Of a stretch of 64,000 bases of DNA, positions 10,436 to 19,184 are shown piece after piece (position 1 is the stretch's first letter; the number at the start of each line of letters is the position of its first letter). The stretch comes from Actinomycetota bacterium. GTDB lineage: Bacteria > Actinomycetota > Thermoleophilia > Gaiellales > Gaiellaceae. The notes under the pieces were generated by a model, which was not told where the DNA came from, ran no database searches, and was given only the letters and a program-made list of their open reading frames with translations. Where the stretch lies: the NCBI GenBank assembly GCA_003139545.1, contig PLJC01000018.1, forward strand, positions 208,828 to 272,827, in the 5' to 3' direction. Made by a program: the position numbers and the translations under genes.

Positions 10436-11715
10436 GCATTCCGGAGATCATCGAGCGCAAGCGCGACGGTGGCGAGCTCACCCAGGGCGAGATCGACGAG
10501 CTCATCCTCGGCGACGTTCCCGACTACCAGCTCGCCGCGTTCTGCATGGCCGTGTACTTCCGCGGGATGTCGAGCCGCGAAACGTTCGCGCTCACAGACG
10601 CGATGGTGCGAAGCGGGGAGCAGATCCACATCGGCGAGGCGCTCGGCCGGCGCGTGGTCGACAAGCACTCGACGGGCGGCGTGGGGGACAAGCCAACGCT
10701 CGCGGTCGGCCCGATCGTCGCCGCGTGCGGCGTCCCGTTCGGGAAGATGAGCGGCCGCGGGCTCGGTCACACCGGCGGCACGCTCGACAAGCTCGAGGCG
10801 ATACCGGGTTTTCGCGTCGAGCTCTCCACTGATGAGTTCATCGCGCAGGTCCGCGACGTCGGGATCGCAGTCGTCGGGCAGACCGCGAACCTCGTGCCCG
10901 CGGACAAGATGCTGTACGGGCTCCGCGACGTGACGGCGACCGTCGACAGCGTGCCGCTGATCGCGTCCAGCATCATGTCGAAGAAGATCGCCTCCGGCGC
11001 GGACGCGATCGTGCTCGACGTAAAAGTCGGCGACGGTGCGTTCATGAAGTCGGTCGCCGATGCGCGCGTGCTCGCCGAGGCGATGATCGCGCTCGGGCGC
11101 GAAGCGGGCCTCGATGTCGTCTGCGAGCTGACGGACATGAGCCAGCCGCTCGGGCAAACGGTGGGCAACGCACTCGAAGTCCGGGAAGCGCTCGCGATGC
11201 TCCGAGGAGAAGGCCCCGACGACCTGAGCGAGCTCGTGCTTGCGTCGTGTGCGCACCTCCTCGCGTTCTCCGACCTCGGTGTGGACGAGGCGGAGGGGCG
11301 CCGCCTGGCCGAGCAGTCGGTCGCCGACGGGTCGGCAGTCGCCGCGTACGAACGGTGGGTGCGGGCGCAGGGCGGCGATCCGGACGAGGCGATGCTGCCG
11401 AAGGCGCCGTTCATTCGCGAGGTGTTCGCCTCCCGCGACGGCCATGTACAGCGACTCGCTGCATTGCCGATCGGCCTCGCCGCGCTGCATCTCGGCGCGG
11501 GGCGACGGACGAAGGACGATCCCGTCGACCACGCCGTCGGCGTCGTCTGCCGCAAGAAGCGCGGCGACGAGGTGGAGGAGGGAGAGCCGCTCGCCGAGAT
11601 CCACGCCGCCGACGAGGCGACGGCCGTCGAGGCGGCGGACACCGTGCTCAACGCGTACCTGCTCGGCGACGAGCCGCCGGCCACCGTTCCGATCGTGCTC
11701 GAAACCATTGCCTGA
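10432..11715 (+). CDS. deoA: Thymidine/pyrimidine-nucleoside phosphorylase
   Basis: Phosphorolysis of thymidine or other pyrimidine nucleosides, releasing base and (deoxy)ribose 1-phosphate. The 427-residue protein has the phosphate-binding glycine motif KHSTGGVGDKPTLA, the family signature SGRGLGHTGGTLDKLEAIPG and the catalytic region with SSIMSKKIASGADAIVLDVK. The C-terminal alpha/beta domain is complete. The GTG start overlaps the methyltransferase stop. Whether it prefers thymidine or uridine cannot be told from motifs alone. Confidence 0.95.
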   Translation: MSIPEIIERKRDGGELTQGEIDELILGDVPDYQLAAFCMAVYFRGMSSRETFALTDAMVRSGEQIHIGEALGRRVVDKHSTGGVGDKPTLAVGPIVAACGVPFGKMSGRGLGHTGGTLDKLEAIPGFRVELSTDEFIAQVRDVGIAVVGQTANLVPADKMLYGLRDVTATVDSVPLIASSIMSKKIASGADAIVLDVKVGDGAFMKSVADARVLAEAMIALGREAGLDVVCELTDMSQPLGQTVGNALEVREALAMLRGEGPDDLSELVLASCAHLLAFSDLGVDEAEGRRLAEQSVADGSAVAAYERWVRAQGGDPDEAMLPKAPFIREVFASRDGHVQRLAALPIGLAALHLGAGRRTKDDPVDHAVGVVCRKKRGDEVEEGEPLAEIHAADEATAVEAADTVLNAYLLGDEPPATVPIVLETIA

Positions 11716-12556
11716 GCTCCCCGAGGTCGAGACGGAGCGTGGGCGCCTCGCTGCCGTCGTCGAAGGCAAACGGATCGCATCGGCGCGCATCGACGACGCC
11801 CGTCTGACCCGGCCGGAGGACCCGCAGCTCATCGCAGGCGTCCTCACCGGCGATCGCATCTCCGCGGTCGACCGGCGCGGCAAGTACATCGTCGTTCGGC
11901 TCGAGAGCGGGCACGTGCTCCTCGTGCACCTGCGCATGACCGGCGGCTTTCGCTACGCGCCGGCGAGCCACGAGCGCGCCGTGCTCGAGCTCGAGGACGG
12001 CAGCCGCGTCGCCTATCGCGACACGCGGCGCTTCGGAACGTGGCTGCTCGCCGAGGAAGACGAGGCGGAGCGCCTGCTCGAGGTCAAGAACGGCCCCGAG
12101 CCGCTCGGTCGCGGCTTCACGAACGCATTCCTCGCCGCGCGCCTCGCCGGCAGACGCGCGCCGCTGAAGGCCGCCGTCCTCGACCAGCGCACCGTCGCCG
12201 GGCTCGGGAACATCTACGCGGACGAGGCGCTCTGGCACGCGCGACTCAATCCGCTTCGCCCGGCGGGTCAGCTCGACGCCGAGAAGATCGCGGCGCTGCG
12301 CGACGGGATCCGCAAGGCACTCCGCCTCGGCATCCGCCGCCAGGGAGCCGACCTCGGCGACGGCGCGTACGCCGGCGGTCGGATGCAGGACGAGTTCCGC
12401 GCGTACGGCCGCGACGGCGAACCGTGCGACCGCTGCGGGACGCTCATCGTCAAGACGCGCGCCGGCGGGCGCGGCACGTGGTACTGCCCGTTCTGTCAGG
12501 CGGCGAGCAGCTCGGCGAGCCGGCCGTCCCGGTCGAGACGCCACAGCTCGGTGTAG
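11708..12556 (+). CDS. mutM: Formamidopyrimidine-DNA glycosylase
   Basis: Base-excision repair of 8-oxoguanine and Fapy lesions. The start is TTG at 11708: the next codons give PELPEVETERGRLAA, and family chemistry requires Pro immediately after the initiator as nucleophile, with Glu following. Other conserved parts are RRGKYIVVRL, LRMTGGFRY, the helix-two-turn-helix GLGNIYADEALW and the zinc finger C-X2-C ... C-X2-C around CDRCGT and WYCPFCQ. After the zinc finger an unusual Ser/Arg-rich tail of about 18 residues runs to 12556, over the 3' end of the convergent glutaredoxin gene. Confidence 0.95.
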   Translation: MPELPEVETERGRLAAVVEGKRIASARIDDARLTRPEDPQLIAGVLTGDRISAVDRRGKYIVVRLESGHVLLVHLRMTGGFRYAPASHERAVLELEDGSRVAYRDTRRFGTWLLAEEDEAERLLEVKNGPEPLGRGFTNAFLAARLAGRRAPLKAAVLDQRTVAGLGNIYADEALWHARLNPLRPAGQLDAEKIAALRDGIRKALRLGIRRQGADLGDGAYAGGRMQDEFRAYGRDGEPCDRCGTLIVKTRAGGRGTWYCPFCQAASSSASRPSRSRRHSSV

Positions 12557-12750
12557 CCGCCGATCGGCCGGCCGTCGATCAGGATCTGCGGAACCGTCCA
12601 GCTGCCGGTGAGCTCGTGCAGCTTTTGCCGGAAGGCGGGATCGTCGTCGAGAAGGATCTCCTCATACGCGAGGCCGCGGGCGTCGAGGAGCGTCTTCGCC
12701 CGCACGCAGTACCCGCACCAGGTCGTTGAGTACATCTGAATTCGAGCCAT
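12496..12750 (-). CDS. Glutaredoxin-like protein
   Basis: An 84-residue thioredoxin-fold protein with the dithiol active site CGYC at residues 12-15 (STTWCGYCVRAK), the cis-Pro loop WTVPQILIDG and the glutathione-side GGYTEL motif. It resembles mycoredoxin/glutaredoxin reductases of mixed disulfides. Actinobacteria usually use mycothiol, so mycoredoxin is a plausible specific function, but Mrx1 is usually CxxC with CGPC/CSYC variants and I cannot decide. It starts 7 nt after the histidine-kinase stop, suggesting one transcript. The 3' end overlaps mutM by 61 nt. Confidence 0.88.
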   Translation of the reverse strand: MARIQMYSTTWCGYCVRAKTLLDARGLAYEEILLDDDPAFRQKLHELTGSWTVPQILIDGRPIGGYTELWRLDRDGRLAELLAA

Positions 12751-12757
12751 ACCTGCT

Positions 12758-13954
12758 TCAACGAACAAGGGCGGCCGCGCGTTCCCCGACCGGGAGCCGG
12801 ACACGGAACGTCGTGCCGTCGTGCGAGCTGTCGACCTCGATCGTGCCGCTGTGTGCGTCGACGATCGCCTTGGTGATCGTCAGGCCGAGCCCCGTTCCGG
12901 GCACGGCGCGCGCGTTCACCTCGTGACTGCGGAAGAACGGGTCGAAGAGCCGCTCGCGATCGCCGTCGGCAATGCCGTCGCCCGTGTCGGTGATCTCGAA
13001 CACGGCATCGCTTCCGCGGCGCCCGGCGCGGACGGTGACGCGACCGCCTTGCGGCGTGAACTTGATCGCGTTCGAAATGAGGTTGTCAAGCATCTGCGCG
13101 AGCCGGGTGGGATCTCCCGCGACCGTGACCGGGTCGCCGTGCTCGAGCCGGACGATGATGCCACGCGCATCTGCGGCCGGCCGCGCCGACTCGACCGCGT
13201 TGGCGGCGAGCGCGGCGCCGTCGACCTCCACGAGCTCGAGCGCGAGTGGGCCGCGCTCGGCCTCCGCCACGAGCAGGAGATCGCCGACGAGCTCGACGAG
13301 GCGGTTCGTGCTGCGCTGGACCACTGCGAGATACGCGGCCTGCTCGGAGGTCAGTCCCCCGGCGTCGCCGTCGGCGATCAGCTCGACGTAGCCGATGATC
13401 GACGTCAGCGGCGTGCGCAGCTCGTGCGAGACGACTGCGACGAACTCGTCGCGCAGGCGGATCAGCTCCTCGGAACGCGCGGCGTTGTCCCGGTCGATGC
13501 GCCCGGAGCGGCGCTCGAGCTCGAACAGCCAGATCAGGAGTACGACGAGGAGGCCCGCGCCTATCGCCGCGATGATGAGAGCGAAGCGCGCCGAGGGGTT
13601 GATCCGGTGGATGTCGCCCGCCTGACGCGAGAGCTCGGCTTCGATCTTCCGGTTGAACGTCGCGGCATGTCGCGGCCCCGCGAGATACGCGACGTAGGCC
13701 GCATCGAGCCGCCGTCCTTCGCCCGCGTCGTGGGTGGCCATGTTGCGGAAGGCGGAAACTACGTCGCTTCGGTTCCCTTCGAGCACCGCGGTCTGGAGCT
13801 CCTGGGTGCGAATGGTCTGACGTTCGGTCGCCGCGGCGTGATGGAGCCTGAACGCCCCAAGGCCCACCGCGGCGAAGGTGAGGAGGAGCGCTGCGGAGAT
13901 GAAGGCGTAGGCGAGCTTCTGCACGTTCCTCCAGCTTACGCAGACCTGTCCCAT
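12758..13954 (-). CDS. Membrane sensor histidine kinase (orphan)
   Basis: About 398 residues: an N-terminal membrane segment (LAYAFISAALLLTFAAVGLG), an extracytoplasmic region of about 110 residues, a second membrane segment (ALIIAAIGAGLLVVLLIWLF), then HisKA with phospho-acceptor His in AVVSHELRTPLTSI and an HATPase domain with N box NLISNAIKFTPQGG, G1 DTGDGI and G2 GTGLGLTI. No response regulator is adjacent. ATG at 13954 is chosen; a GTG at 13924 preceded closely by GGAGG is an alternative start that loses ten residues. It is followed at 7 nt by a glutaredoxin, hinting at redox-related signalling, which is only inference. Confidence 0.88.
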   Translation of the reverse strand: MGQVCVSWRNVQKLAYAFISAALLLTFAAVGLGAFRLHHAAATERQTIRTQELQTAVLEGNRSDVVSAFRNMATHDAGEGRRLDAAYVAYLAGPRHAATFNRKIEAELSRQAGDIHRINPSARFALIIAAIGAGLLVVLLIWLFELERRSGRIDRDNAARSEELIRLRDEFVAVVSHELRTPLTSIIGYVELIADGDAGGLTSEQAAYLAVVQRSTNRLVELVGDLLLVAEAERGPLALELVEVDGAALAANAVESARPAADARGIIVRLEHGDPVTVAGDPTRLAQMLDNLISNAIKFTPQGGRVTVRAGRRGSDAVFEITDTGDGIADGDRERLFDPFFRSHEVNARAVPGTGLGLTITKAIVDAHSGTIEVDSSHDGTTFRVRLPVGERAAALVR

Positions 13955-13957
13955 CCG

Positions 13958-13963
13958 TACACT
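13958..13963 (+). promoter_or_regulatory. -10 element (TACACT) of recO
   Basis: TACACT sits exactly 6 nt before the recO ATG at 13970, the same spacing as the dxr, murI-type and dnaE2 promoters described elsewhere in this window; no ribosome binding site is present. Confidence 0.5.
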
Positions 13964-13969
13964 CGAGCG

Positions 13970-14719
13970 ATGGCCGGTCGCACGTACAAGACGGAGGCGG
14001 TCGTACTCCGCTCGATCCGCTTCGGCGAGGCCGACCGCGTGCTGCACCTGTACACGCTCGATCGAGGACGCGTGGGCGCGGTCGCGAAGGGCGTTCGCAA
14101 GACGACGTCGCGCTTCGGCGCGCGGCTGGAGCCGCTCTCGCACGTCGAGCTGATGCTCCATCAGGGGTCGGGCGAGCTGCAGACCGTCACCGGCGTTGAC
14201 CTCGTCCACCCGCACAGTGACGCTCGCGAGGACTACTACCGGCTCTCGGTCGGGCTGATCGGAGCGGAGGCGATGCTCCGTCTGTTCAGCGAGCAGGAGG
14301 CGAACCCGCGCGCGTTCACCGCCTTGACACGTTTCCTCGATCTCCTCGACGAGGCGCCGCACTCGACGCAGCGCCCGGCGCTCGATCCGCTCGCGCTCTC
14401 GTTCCAGCTCAAGCTGCTGTGGCTGTCGGGTTACCTCCCGCACCTGACGAGCTGTGCCGAGTGCGGCGCGGCCGACGCGGCGCTCGTCGGCTACTCGCCG
14501 CGTGCGGGCGGCGCCGTGTGTGCAGCGTGCGCGGCACAGTCGGAAGCGATTGCGCTCAGCACGGCGGGCATCCGCTCCATCGAGACGCTGCTCACGAGCC
14601 CGCTGGCCGACGCCGGCGCCGCCGGACTGGACGAGCGGTCGGCCCGCGACGCGCTGCGTCTCGTCCAGGCGTCGTACGAGTACCACGGCGGCTTCCGCCT
14701 CAAGACACTCTCTGCGTGA
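13970..14719 (+). CDS. recO: DNA repair protein RecO
   Basis: Recombination mediator that loads RecA in the RecFOR pathway. The 249-residue protein has the N-terminal OB-fold start YKTEAVVLRSIRFGEADRVL, the helical middle, and a zinc-binding element with two CXXC pairs (CAECG ... CAAC). Length is family-normal. The stop overlaps the GTG of the downstream acetyltransferase (GTGA). Confidence 0.95.
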   Translation: MAGRTYKTEAVVLRSIRFGEADRVLHLYTLDRGRVGAVAKGVRKTTSRFGARLEPLSHVELMLHQGSGELQTVTGVDLVHPHSDAREDYYRLSVGLIGAEAMLRLFSEQEANPRAFTALTRFLDLLDEAPHSTQRPALDPLALSFQLKLLWLSGYLPHLTSCAECGAADAALVGYSPRAGGAVCAACAAQSEAIALSTAGIRSIETLLTSPLADAGAAGLDERSARDALRLVQASYEYHGGFRLKTLSA

Positions 14720-15141
14720 GGCGCGACCTCGGCGACGGGTACGAGCTCGACGACGACCGCGACCGGGTCGATGTCGACGCAGTGCACGCGTATCTCTCCG
14801 GCGAGGCGTACTGGGCGAAGGGCCGTCCGCGCACGGAGGTGGAGCGTCTCGTGCGCGAGTCGCAGCGCGTCGTCGGCCTGTACAAGGACGGCGCTCAGGT
14901 CGGCTACTGCCGGGCGGCGAGCGACGGCGTCTCGTTCGCATACCTCGCCGACGTGTACGTCCTGCCTGACCACCGCGGCCGCGGGCTCGGCCTCGAGCTC
15001 GTGCGCGAGATGGTCGAGCGCGGCCCCTACGCCGACCGGAAGTGGATCCTGCATACGCGCGACATGCATGCGCTGTACGCGAAGCTCGGCTTCGGCGCGC
15101 CCGGCGAGCGGCTCATGGAGCGCGACCCTACGAAGCGCTGA
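14716..15141 (+). CDS. GNAT-family N-acetyltransferase
   Basis: 141 residues with the GNAT acetyl-CoA loop in YVLPDHRGRGLGLELV (Q/RxxGxG/A variant) and a following strand KWILHTRDMHALYAKLGFGA, the usual C-terminal signature. It resembles small GNATs related to YitI/YhdJ-like proteins. Substrate unknown. GTG start fixed by the overlap with recO. The 3' end overlaps the convergent lipoprotein gene by 14 nt. Confidence 0.86.
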   Translation: MRRDLGDGYELDDDRDRVDVDAVHAYLSGEAYWAKGRPRTEVERLVRESQRVVGLYKDGAQVGYCRAASDGVSFAYLADVYVLPDHRGRGLGLELVREMVERGPYADRKWILHTRDMHALYAKLGFGAPGERLMERDPTKR

Positions 15142-15709
15142 AGACTCTGAAGTGCAGCGAGCCCTGCTCGCACACCGGCGTCGGCGGCTGAATCGGCGCG
15201 TCGAGCGTGCCGCCGCCTTGTGCGGTGACGCGCAGCACCGTCGCCGTCGGCTGGCACTGGCCTGTCGTCGAGTCACCGGTGCCGTTCACGTCGGGTGAGA
15301 AGCGCGCCTCGGCGACCGCGGAGCCGCCGTGCTGGAGCGAGACCTTCGGCGGGTTTGCCGGCGCCGGAGGCTCCGCTGAAGCCGACGTCGGCAGTGCGCC
15401 TCCGGTCGTGCCGAGGAGCTGCACCTGCGGGATGCCGGACACGTAGCAGGGCGTCGCACCGGTGTTCGTGAGCGTCAGCTTGTAGGAGATCTGGCCGGCG
15501 CCGGGGCTGCCGGGCACGACGTCGAAGCTTCCCTGGAGGCTTCCTGCCGCGCAGGGCGCGGAGGCGGCGGTCGTGGTCGTCGTTCCCGCTGCGGTCGTCG
15601 TGACCGTGACCGTCCGCACGTGGGTGACGGTCTGCGTGACCGTTTGCGTCGTCGTGCCGCCGCAACCGGCGAGCGCGAGCACGGCGAGGATGACGACTGC
15701 AGCTCTCAC
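15128..15709 (-). CDS. Putative lipoprotein with DUF4232-like domain
   Basis: 193 residues starting RAAVVILAVLALAGCGG, a lipoprotein signal with lipobox LAGC. A Thr-rich linker (TTTQTVTQTVTHV and TTTAAGTTTTTAAS) leads to a globular domain of about 130 residues with GQISYKLTLTNTGATPCYVS, matching exported DUF4232-style domains. The GTG at 15709 overlaps the glyS stop (GTGA), so it is the second gene of the glyS transcript. Function unknown; likely anchored outside the membrane. Confidence 0.78.
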   Translation of the reverse strand: MRAAVVILAVLALAGCGGTTTQTVTQTVTHVRTVTVTTTAAGTTTTTAASAPCAAGSLQGSFDVVPGSPGAGQISYKLTLTNTGATPCYVSGIPQVQLLGTTGGALPTSASAEPPAPANPPKVSLQHGGSAVAEARFSPDVNGTGDSTTGQCQPTATVLRVTAQGGGTLDAPIQPPTPVCEQGSLHFRVFSAS

Positions 15710-17055
15710 GCCTTGGGAGTTCGCCACGGTTTGTCCAGTGCCTCCTCGAGCCAGGCGCGGACGCCGCCGATCGGCAGCCGCTCCTGCGCGAGCGAGTCGC
15801 GGTCGCGGACCGTCACTGTGTCGTCCTCGAGCGTCTGGTCGTCGATCGTGAACGCGAACGGCGTGCCGATCTCGTCCTGGCGGCGATAGCGGCGCCCGAT
15901 CTGCCCGCCGTCGTCGTACTCGACCATGTGCTGCTTCCGCAGCTCGTCGTGGAGGCCGCGCGCCTTCTCCACCATCTCCGCGTTGCGCGGGATGAGGGGC
16001 AGGATGGCCGCCTTTACCGGAGCGATCGCCGGATGGAGGCGCAACACGGTGCGGTCGCGCTCGGCCACGATTTCCTCGTCGTACGCGTCGACGAGCATCG
16101 CGACGAAGATCCGCTCGATGCTCACCGCCGGCTCGATCACGTACGGCGTGTAGCGCTCGGTGTCGTCGCCGACGAACTCGAGCTTCGTCCCCGAGTGCTG
16201 TGTGTGCTGCGTGAGGTCGAAGTCGCCGCGGTTGGCGACGCCCTCGAGCTCGGACCAGCCGATCGGGTAGAGGTACTCGATGTCGGTGGTGCCGCTCGAG
16301 TAGTGCGAGCGCTCGTCGGCGGAGTGCTCCCGCTTGCGCAGCATGCTCTCGCGCAGGCCGTACTTCAGATACCAGTTGAAGCGTTCGTCGACCCAGTAGC
16401 GGTACCAGCGCTCGGCATCCGCCGGCGGCACGAAGAACTCCATCTCCATCTGCTCGAACTCGCGGACGCGGAAGAGGAAGTTCCCGGGCGTGATCTCGTT
16501 CCGGAACGACTTGCCCACCTGCGCGATGCCGAACGGCGGTTTGCGGCGGGCGAGCTGGAGGACGTTCTTGAAGTTGACGAAGATGCCCTGCGCCGTCTCG
16601 GGGCGCAGGTACGCGGTCGAGCTCTCGTCCTCGAGCGCACCGACCTGCGTCTTGAACATGAGGTTGAACTGGCGCGCCTCGGTGAGGTCGCAGTCGGGCG
16701 TCTCGCCCGGATGCTTGGACGGCCTGCGGCCGCAGCTCGCCTGGTCGATCTGGTCGGCGCGGAAGCGCAGCTTGCAGGTACGGCAGTCGACGAGCGGGTC
16801 GGTGAAGCCGCCGACGTGACCCGACGCCTCCCACACGCGCGGGTTGAGGATGATCGCCGAGTCGAGGGCGACGATGTCGTCCCGCTCCTGGACCATCGCC
16901 TGGAACCAGAGCGAACGGATGTTGTTCTTCGTCAGGACGCCGTAGTGGCCATAGTCGTACGTCGACCCCATCCCGCCGTAGATCTCGGAAGAGGGGAAGA
17001 CGAAGCCGCGCCGCCGCGAGAGCGACACGATCTTGTCCATGGTGACGTCGGCCAT
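15706..17055 (-). CDS. glyS: Glycyl-tRNA synthetase, homodimeric type
   Basis: Charges tRNA-Gly. The 449-residue class II synthetase shows the alpha2-type N-terminus SLSRRRGFVFPSSEIYGGMG, YDYGHYGVLTKNNI, motif 2 around RPETAQGIFVNFKNV and FRNEITPGNFLFRVREFEQM, and a C-terminal anticodon-binding domain (LHPAIAPVKAAILPL). Insert Cys pairs CRTCKLRF and a distant CG suggest a zinc-type insertion. TAAGGT lies 7 nt before the ATG. The divergent neighbour is the PPDK regulator. Confidence 0.97.
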   Translation of the reverse strand: MADVTMDKIVSLSRRRGFVFPSSEIYGGMGSTYDYGHYGVLTKNNIRSLWFQAMVQERDDIVALDSAIILNPRVWEASGHVGGFTDPLVDCRTCKLRFRADQIDQASCGRRPSKHPGETPDCDLTEARQFNLMFKTQVGALEDESSTAYLRPETAQGIFVNFKNVLQLARRKPPFGIAQVGKSFRNEITPGNFLFRVREFEQMEMEFFVPPADAERWYRYWVDERFNWYLKYGLRESMLRKREHSADERSHYSSGTTDIEYLYPIGWSELEGVANRGDFDLTQHTQHSGTKLEFVGDDTERYTPYVIEPAVSIERIFVAMLVDAYDEEIVAERDRTVLRLHPAIAPVKAAILPLIPRNAEMVEKARGLHDELRKQHMVEYDDGGQIGRRYRRQDEIGTPFAFTIDDQTLEDDTVTVRDRDSLAQERLPIGGVRAWLEEALDKPWRTPKA

Positions 17056-17062
17056 CGGTGCG

Positions 17063-17068
17063 ACCTTA
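17063..17068 (-). promoter_or_regulatory. -10 element (TAAGGT) of glyS
   Basis: Minus-strand TAAGGT, 7 nt before the glyS ATG at 17055. The divergent ppdR -10 begins only 6 bp away, so the two polymerases must compete in the 31-bp gap. Confidence 0.45.
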
Positions 17069-17074
17069 GCGGGC

Positions 17075-17080
17075 TAGGCT
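17075..17080 (+). promoter_or_regulatory. -10 element (TAGGCT) of the PPDK regulator gene
   Basis: TAGGCT, 6 nt before GTG 17087. No ribosome binding site is visible in the 31-bp divergent gap. Confidence 0.5.
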
Positions 17081-17086
17081 GCGCGG

Positions 17087-17908
17087 GTGCCGAGCATCCC
17101 CGTCGAGCTGCACGTCGTCTCCGACGCGACCGGCGAGACGGCGGCGCGCCTCGTGCAGGCGCTCGAGGCGCAATTCCCGGAGCAGGAGTTCGTCGAGATC
17201 AGGCACCCGCGCGTCGAGTCTGAGGACGACCTCCAGCTCGCCGTGAACAGGATGCGCGGCCGGCCTGCCGTCGTCGTGTACACGCTCGTGAAGCCGGAGC
17301 TGCGCGAGGCGATGCGGACGCTCTGCCGGCGCGCGAAGCTGCATTACTGCGACCTGCTCGGCCAGCCGATCGAAGCCGTTGCCCGCGTGTCGGGCATGAC
17401 GGCGAAGATGACACCGGGATCGCGTCCGCCGCTCAACTCGGCGTACTTCAAGCGCATGGAGGCGATCGAGTTCGCCGTCCGCTTCGACGACGGCGTCGGC
17501 CGCGGGCTCCATGACGCCGACCTCGTCCTCGTCGGTGTGTCGCGCACGTCGAAGACGCCGCTCTCCATCTATCTCGGCTATCTCGGCTACAAGGCCGCGA
17601 ACGTGCCGGTGGTGAAGTCGATCGAACCGCCGAAGGAGCTGTTCGAGATCGATGCGCGCAAGATCGTCGGACTGACGATCGATCCGAACCGGCTCGCCGA
17701 GATCCGCCGTGCGCGCATGCGGACGATGGGCGGCGGCGCACGCAACCGGCAGTACGCCGAGCTGACGGAGGTCTACGACGAGCTCGAGCAGGCGACGAAG
17801 CTGCACCGCCGGCTCGGCTGCCCGGTGATCGACATCTCCGAGCTCTCGATCGAGGAGACCGCGCACCGCGTGCTTCGTGTCGTGGAGGAGCGCCGCGATG
17901 AGAAATGA
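17087..17908 (+). CDS. ppdR: Pyruvate,phosphate dikinase regulatory protein (ADP-dependent kinase / phosphorylase)
   Basis: Bifunctional DUF299/PDRP protein that inactivates PPDK by ADP-dependent phosphorylation of its active-site Thr and reactivates it by Pi-dependent dephosphorylation. The 273-residue sequence starts VELHVVSDATGETAARLV and contains the P-loop GVSRTSKTPLSIYLGYLGYK and the C-terminal CPVIDISELSIEETA. The target gene ppdK is only 1.3 kb downstream and its product keeps the Thr-Ser-His target motif, which distinguishes this from PEP-synthase regulators. The start GTG is supported by the -10 element and the N-terminal match. Confidence 0.94.
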   Translation: MPSIPVELHVVSDATGETAARLVQALEAQFPEQEFVEIRHPRVESEDDLQLAVNRMRGRPAVVVYTLVKPELREAMRTLCRRAKLHYCDLLGQPIEAVARVSGMTAKMTPGSRPPLNSAYFKRMEAIEFAVRFDDGVGRGLHDADLVLVGVSRTSKTPLSIYLGYLGYKAANVPVVKSIEPPKELFEIDARKIVGLTIDPNRLAEIRRARMRTMGGGARNRQYAELTEVYDELEQATKLHRRLGCPVIDISELSIEETAHRVLRVVEERRDEK

Positions 17909-18059
17909 GAAGGGATCCGTCCCGCTGCGCTACTGGATCCTCTGGTGCACGATTCTCGTCGCGGCCGTCATCGTCTTCTACATCGTGCTGACGCCGATCT
18001 GGATGGGGCTACGCGCGATCGCGTGGCTGGCGGAGTTCCGCGCGCGGAGGCGCCGGTGA
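17898..18059 (+). CDS. 53-residue single-pass membrane protein
   Basis: Short ORF MRNEKGSVPLRYWILWCTIL with a hydrophobic segment LVAAVIVFYIVLTPIWMGL and a basic C-terminus ending RARRRR. It starts inside the 3' end of the PPDK regulator gene and its TGA overlaps the GTG of the next gene, so it is translationally tied to both. No family recognised; role unknown. Confidence 0.6.
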   Translation: MRNEKGSVPLRYWILWCTILVAAVIVFYIVLTPIWMGLRAIAWLAEFRARRRR

Positions 18060-18514
18060 GAATCGCGCTTTCGGCGGCGCTCGGCGTGGCGCTGTTCGCG
18101 GGAGCCGCAACCGCTGCTCCGGCCAAGGACGCGGCACTCACTCAGGCCGTGGCGTTCTGGCACGCGCATCACTGCGAGCCCGCGCCGGACGAGACGATGT
18201 GGGAGCACGGATGGCGATTCAACGTGTTGTACGGCGACTGTGGCGGCGGAGACGGGCACGACCAGCACGTCTACTTCTTCGACCGGGGCCGCTTCATCGG
18301 AACGGACGGTCTCGGGACGTCGAGCGGGATCATCGGCATGTGGCGCGATCTCGACACGATCGCATTCATGTACGTCCTCTACCGTCGCCATGACCCCCTC
18401 TGCTGCGCAACCGGCGGCGGCGCGATCGTCCGGTACCGCTTCACCGGGACCGCCGTGAAGCGGCTCGATCCGGTGCCGCCGCGCCAATTGGGCAAGGTGG
18501 CACTCGGGCGCTGA
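18056..18514 (+). CDS. Secreted LppP/LprE-family-like protein
   Basis: 152 residues with a signal peptide (RIALSAALGVALFAGAATAA) and no lipobox Cys. The mature domain has HVYFFDRGRFIGTDGLGTSS, DLDTIAFMYVLYRRHDPLCC and ATGGGAIVRYRFTG. These match the pattern of LppP/LprE lipoprotein domains (LFFHDGxYLG ... DTxxVxYRxYxxxDPxCCPTGGxxxVRFRW). The function of that family is unknown. The GTG start makes a 4-nt overlap (GTGA) with the preceding membrane protein. Confidence 0.75.
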   Translation: MRIALSAALGVALFAGAATAAPAKDAALTQAVAFWHAHHCEPAPDETMWEHGWRFNVLYGDCGGGDGHDQHVYFFDRGRFIGTDGLGTSSGIIGMWRDLDTIAFMYVLYRRHDPLCCATGGGAIVRYRFTGTAVKRLDPVPPRQLGKVALGR

Positions 18515-18535
18515 GATTCCCCGCGAGCGTCGCGG

Positions 18536-19184
18536 CTAGAGGACGCGAACCGCGAGGGGCGCCTCGCCGTCGGGGCCGACGCCGTGCCCGCGCGCGTCCG
18601 GGCTCGACGTCACTACCTCGACGAGGTCGGTGCCGGCGAAGCGCGCCGCGGCCGCATCGTCGAGCGCGATGCCGGCCGGGAACCCGTTCGCGACGAGCTC
18701 GGTGTAGACGGGCCGCCGCTCCTCCTCGGTGTCGTAGTGCGGGCACGCGCTGCCCGGAAGGAAGCCGAGCCCGTCGCGCATGCCCTCGAGCTGCGGCCCG
18801 AACGAGTCGGTGATCCCGGCCTCGAACCAGCAGATCAGCCCGGCGCTCCAGCCGGCGAGCACGACACCCGACTCCCACGCCTCGCGCAGGATGCGGTCGA
18901 AGCCGTGCAAGCGCCACACCGCGAGCATGTTCGCCGTGTTGCCGCCGCACACGAGGATGACGTCCGAGCCGAGGGCGAGCTCGCGCAGGTTCTCCGGCGG
19001 CCAGGGGTAGAAGCTGAGGTCGGTCAGCTCGCCGGGAAGCTCGATCGCCTCGCCGTACTGCGGGCTCGCCGTGCGGTCGACGAGCACGCGCCGCCCTCGC
19101 GCGAGGTCGAGGACGTTTTCCCATAGCTCGACGGAGGGGAAGCCGCCCATGCCGACGATCTGCCGTGATTCACTATCTGCGCAC

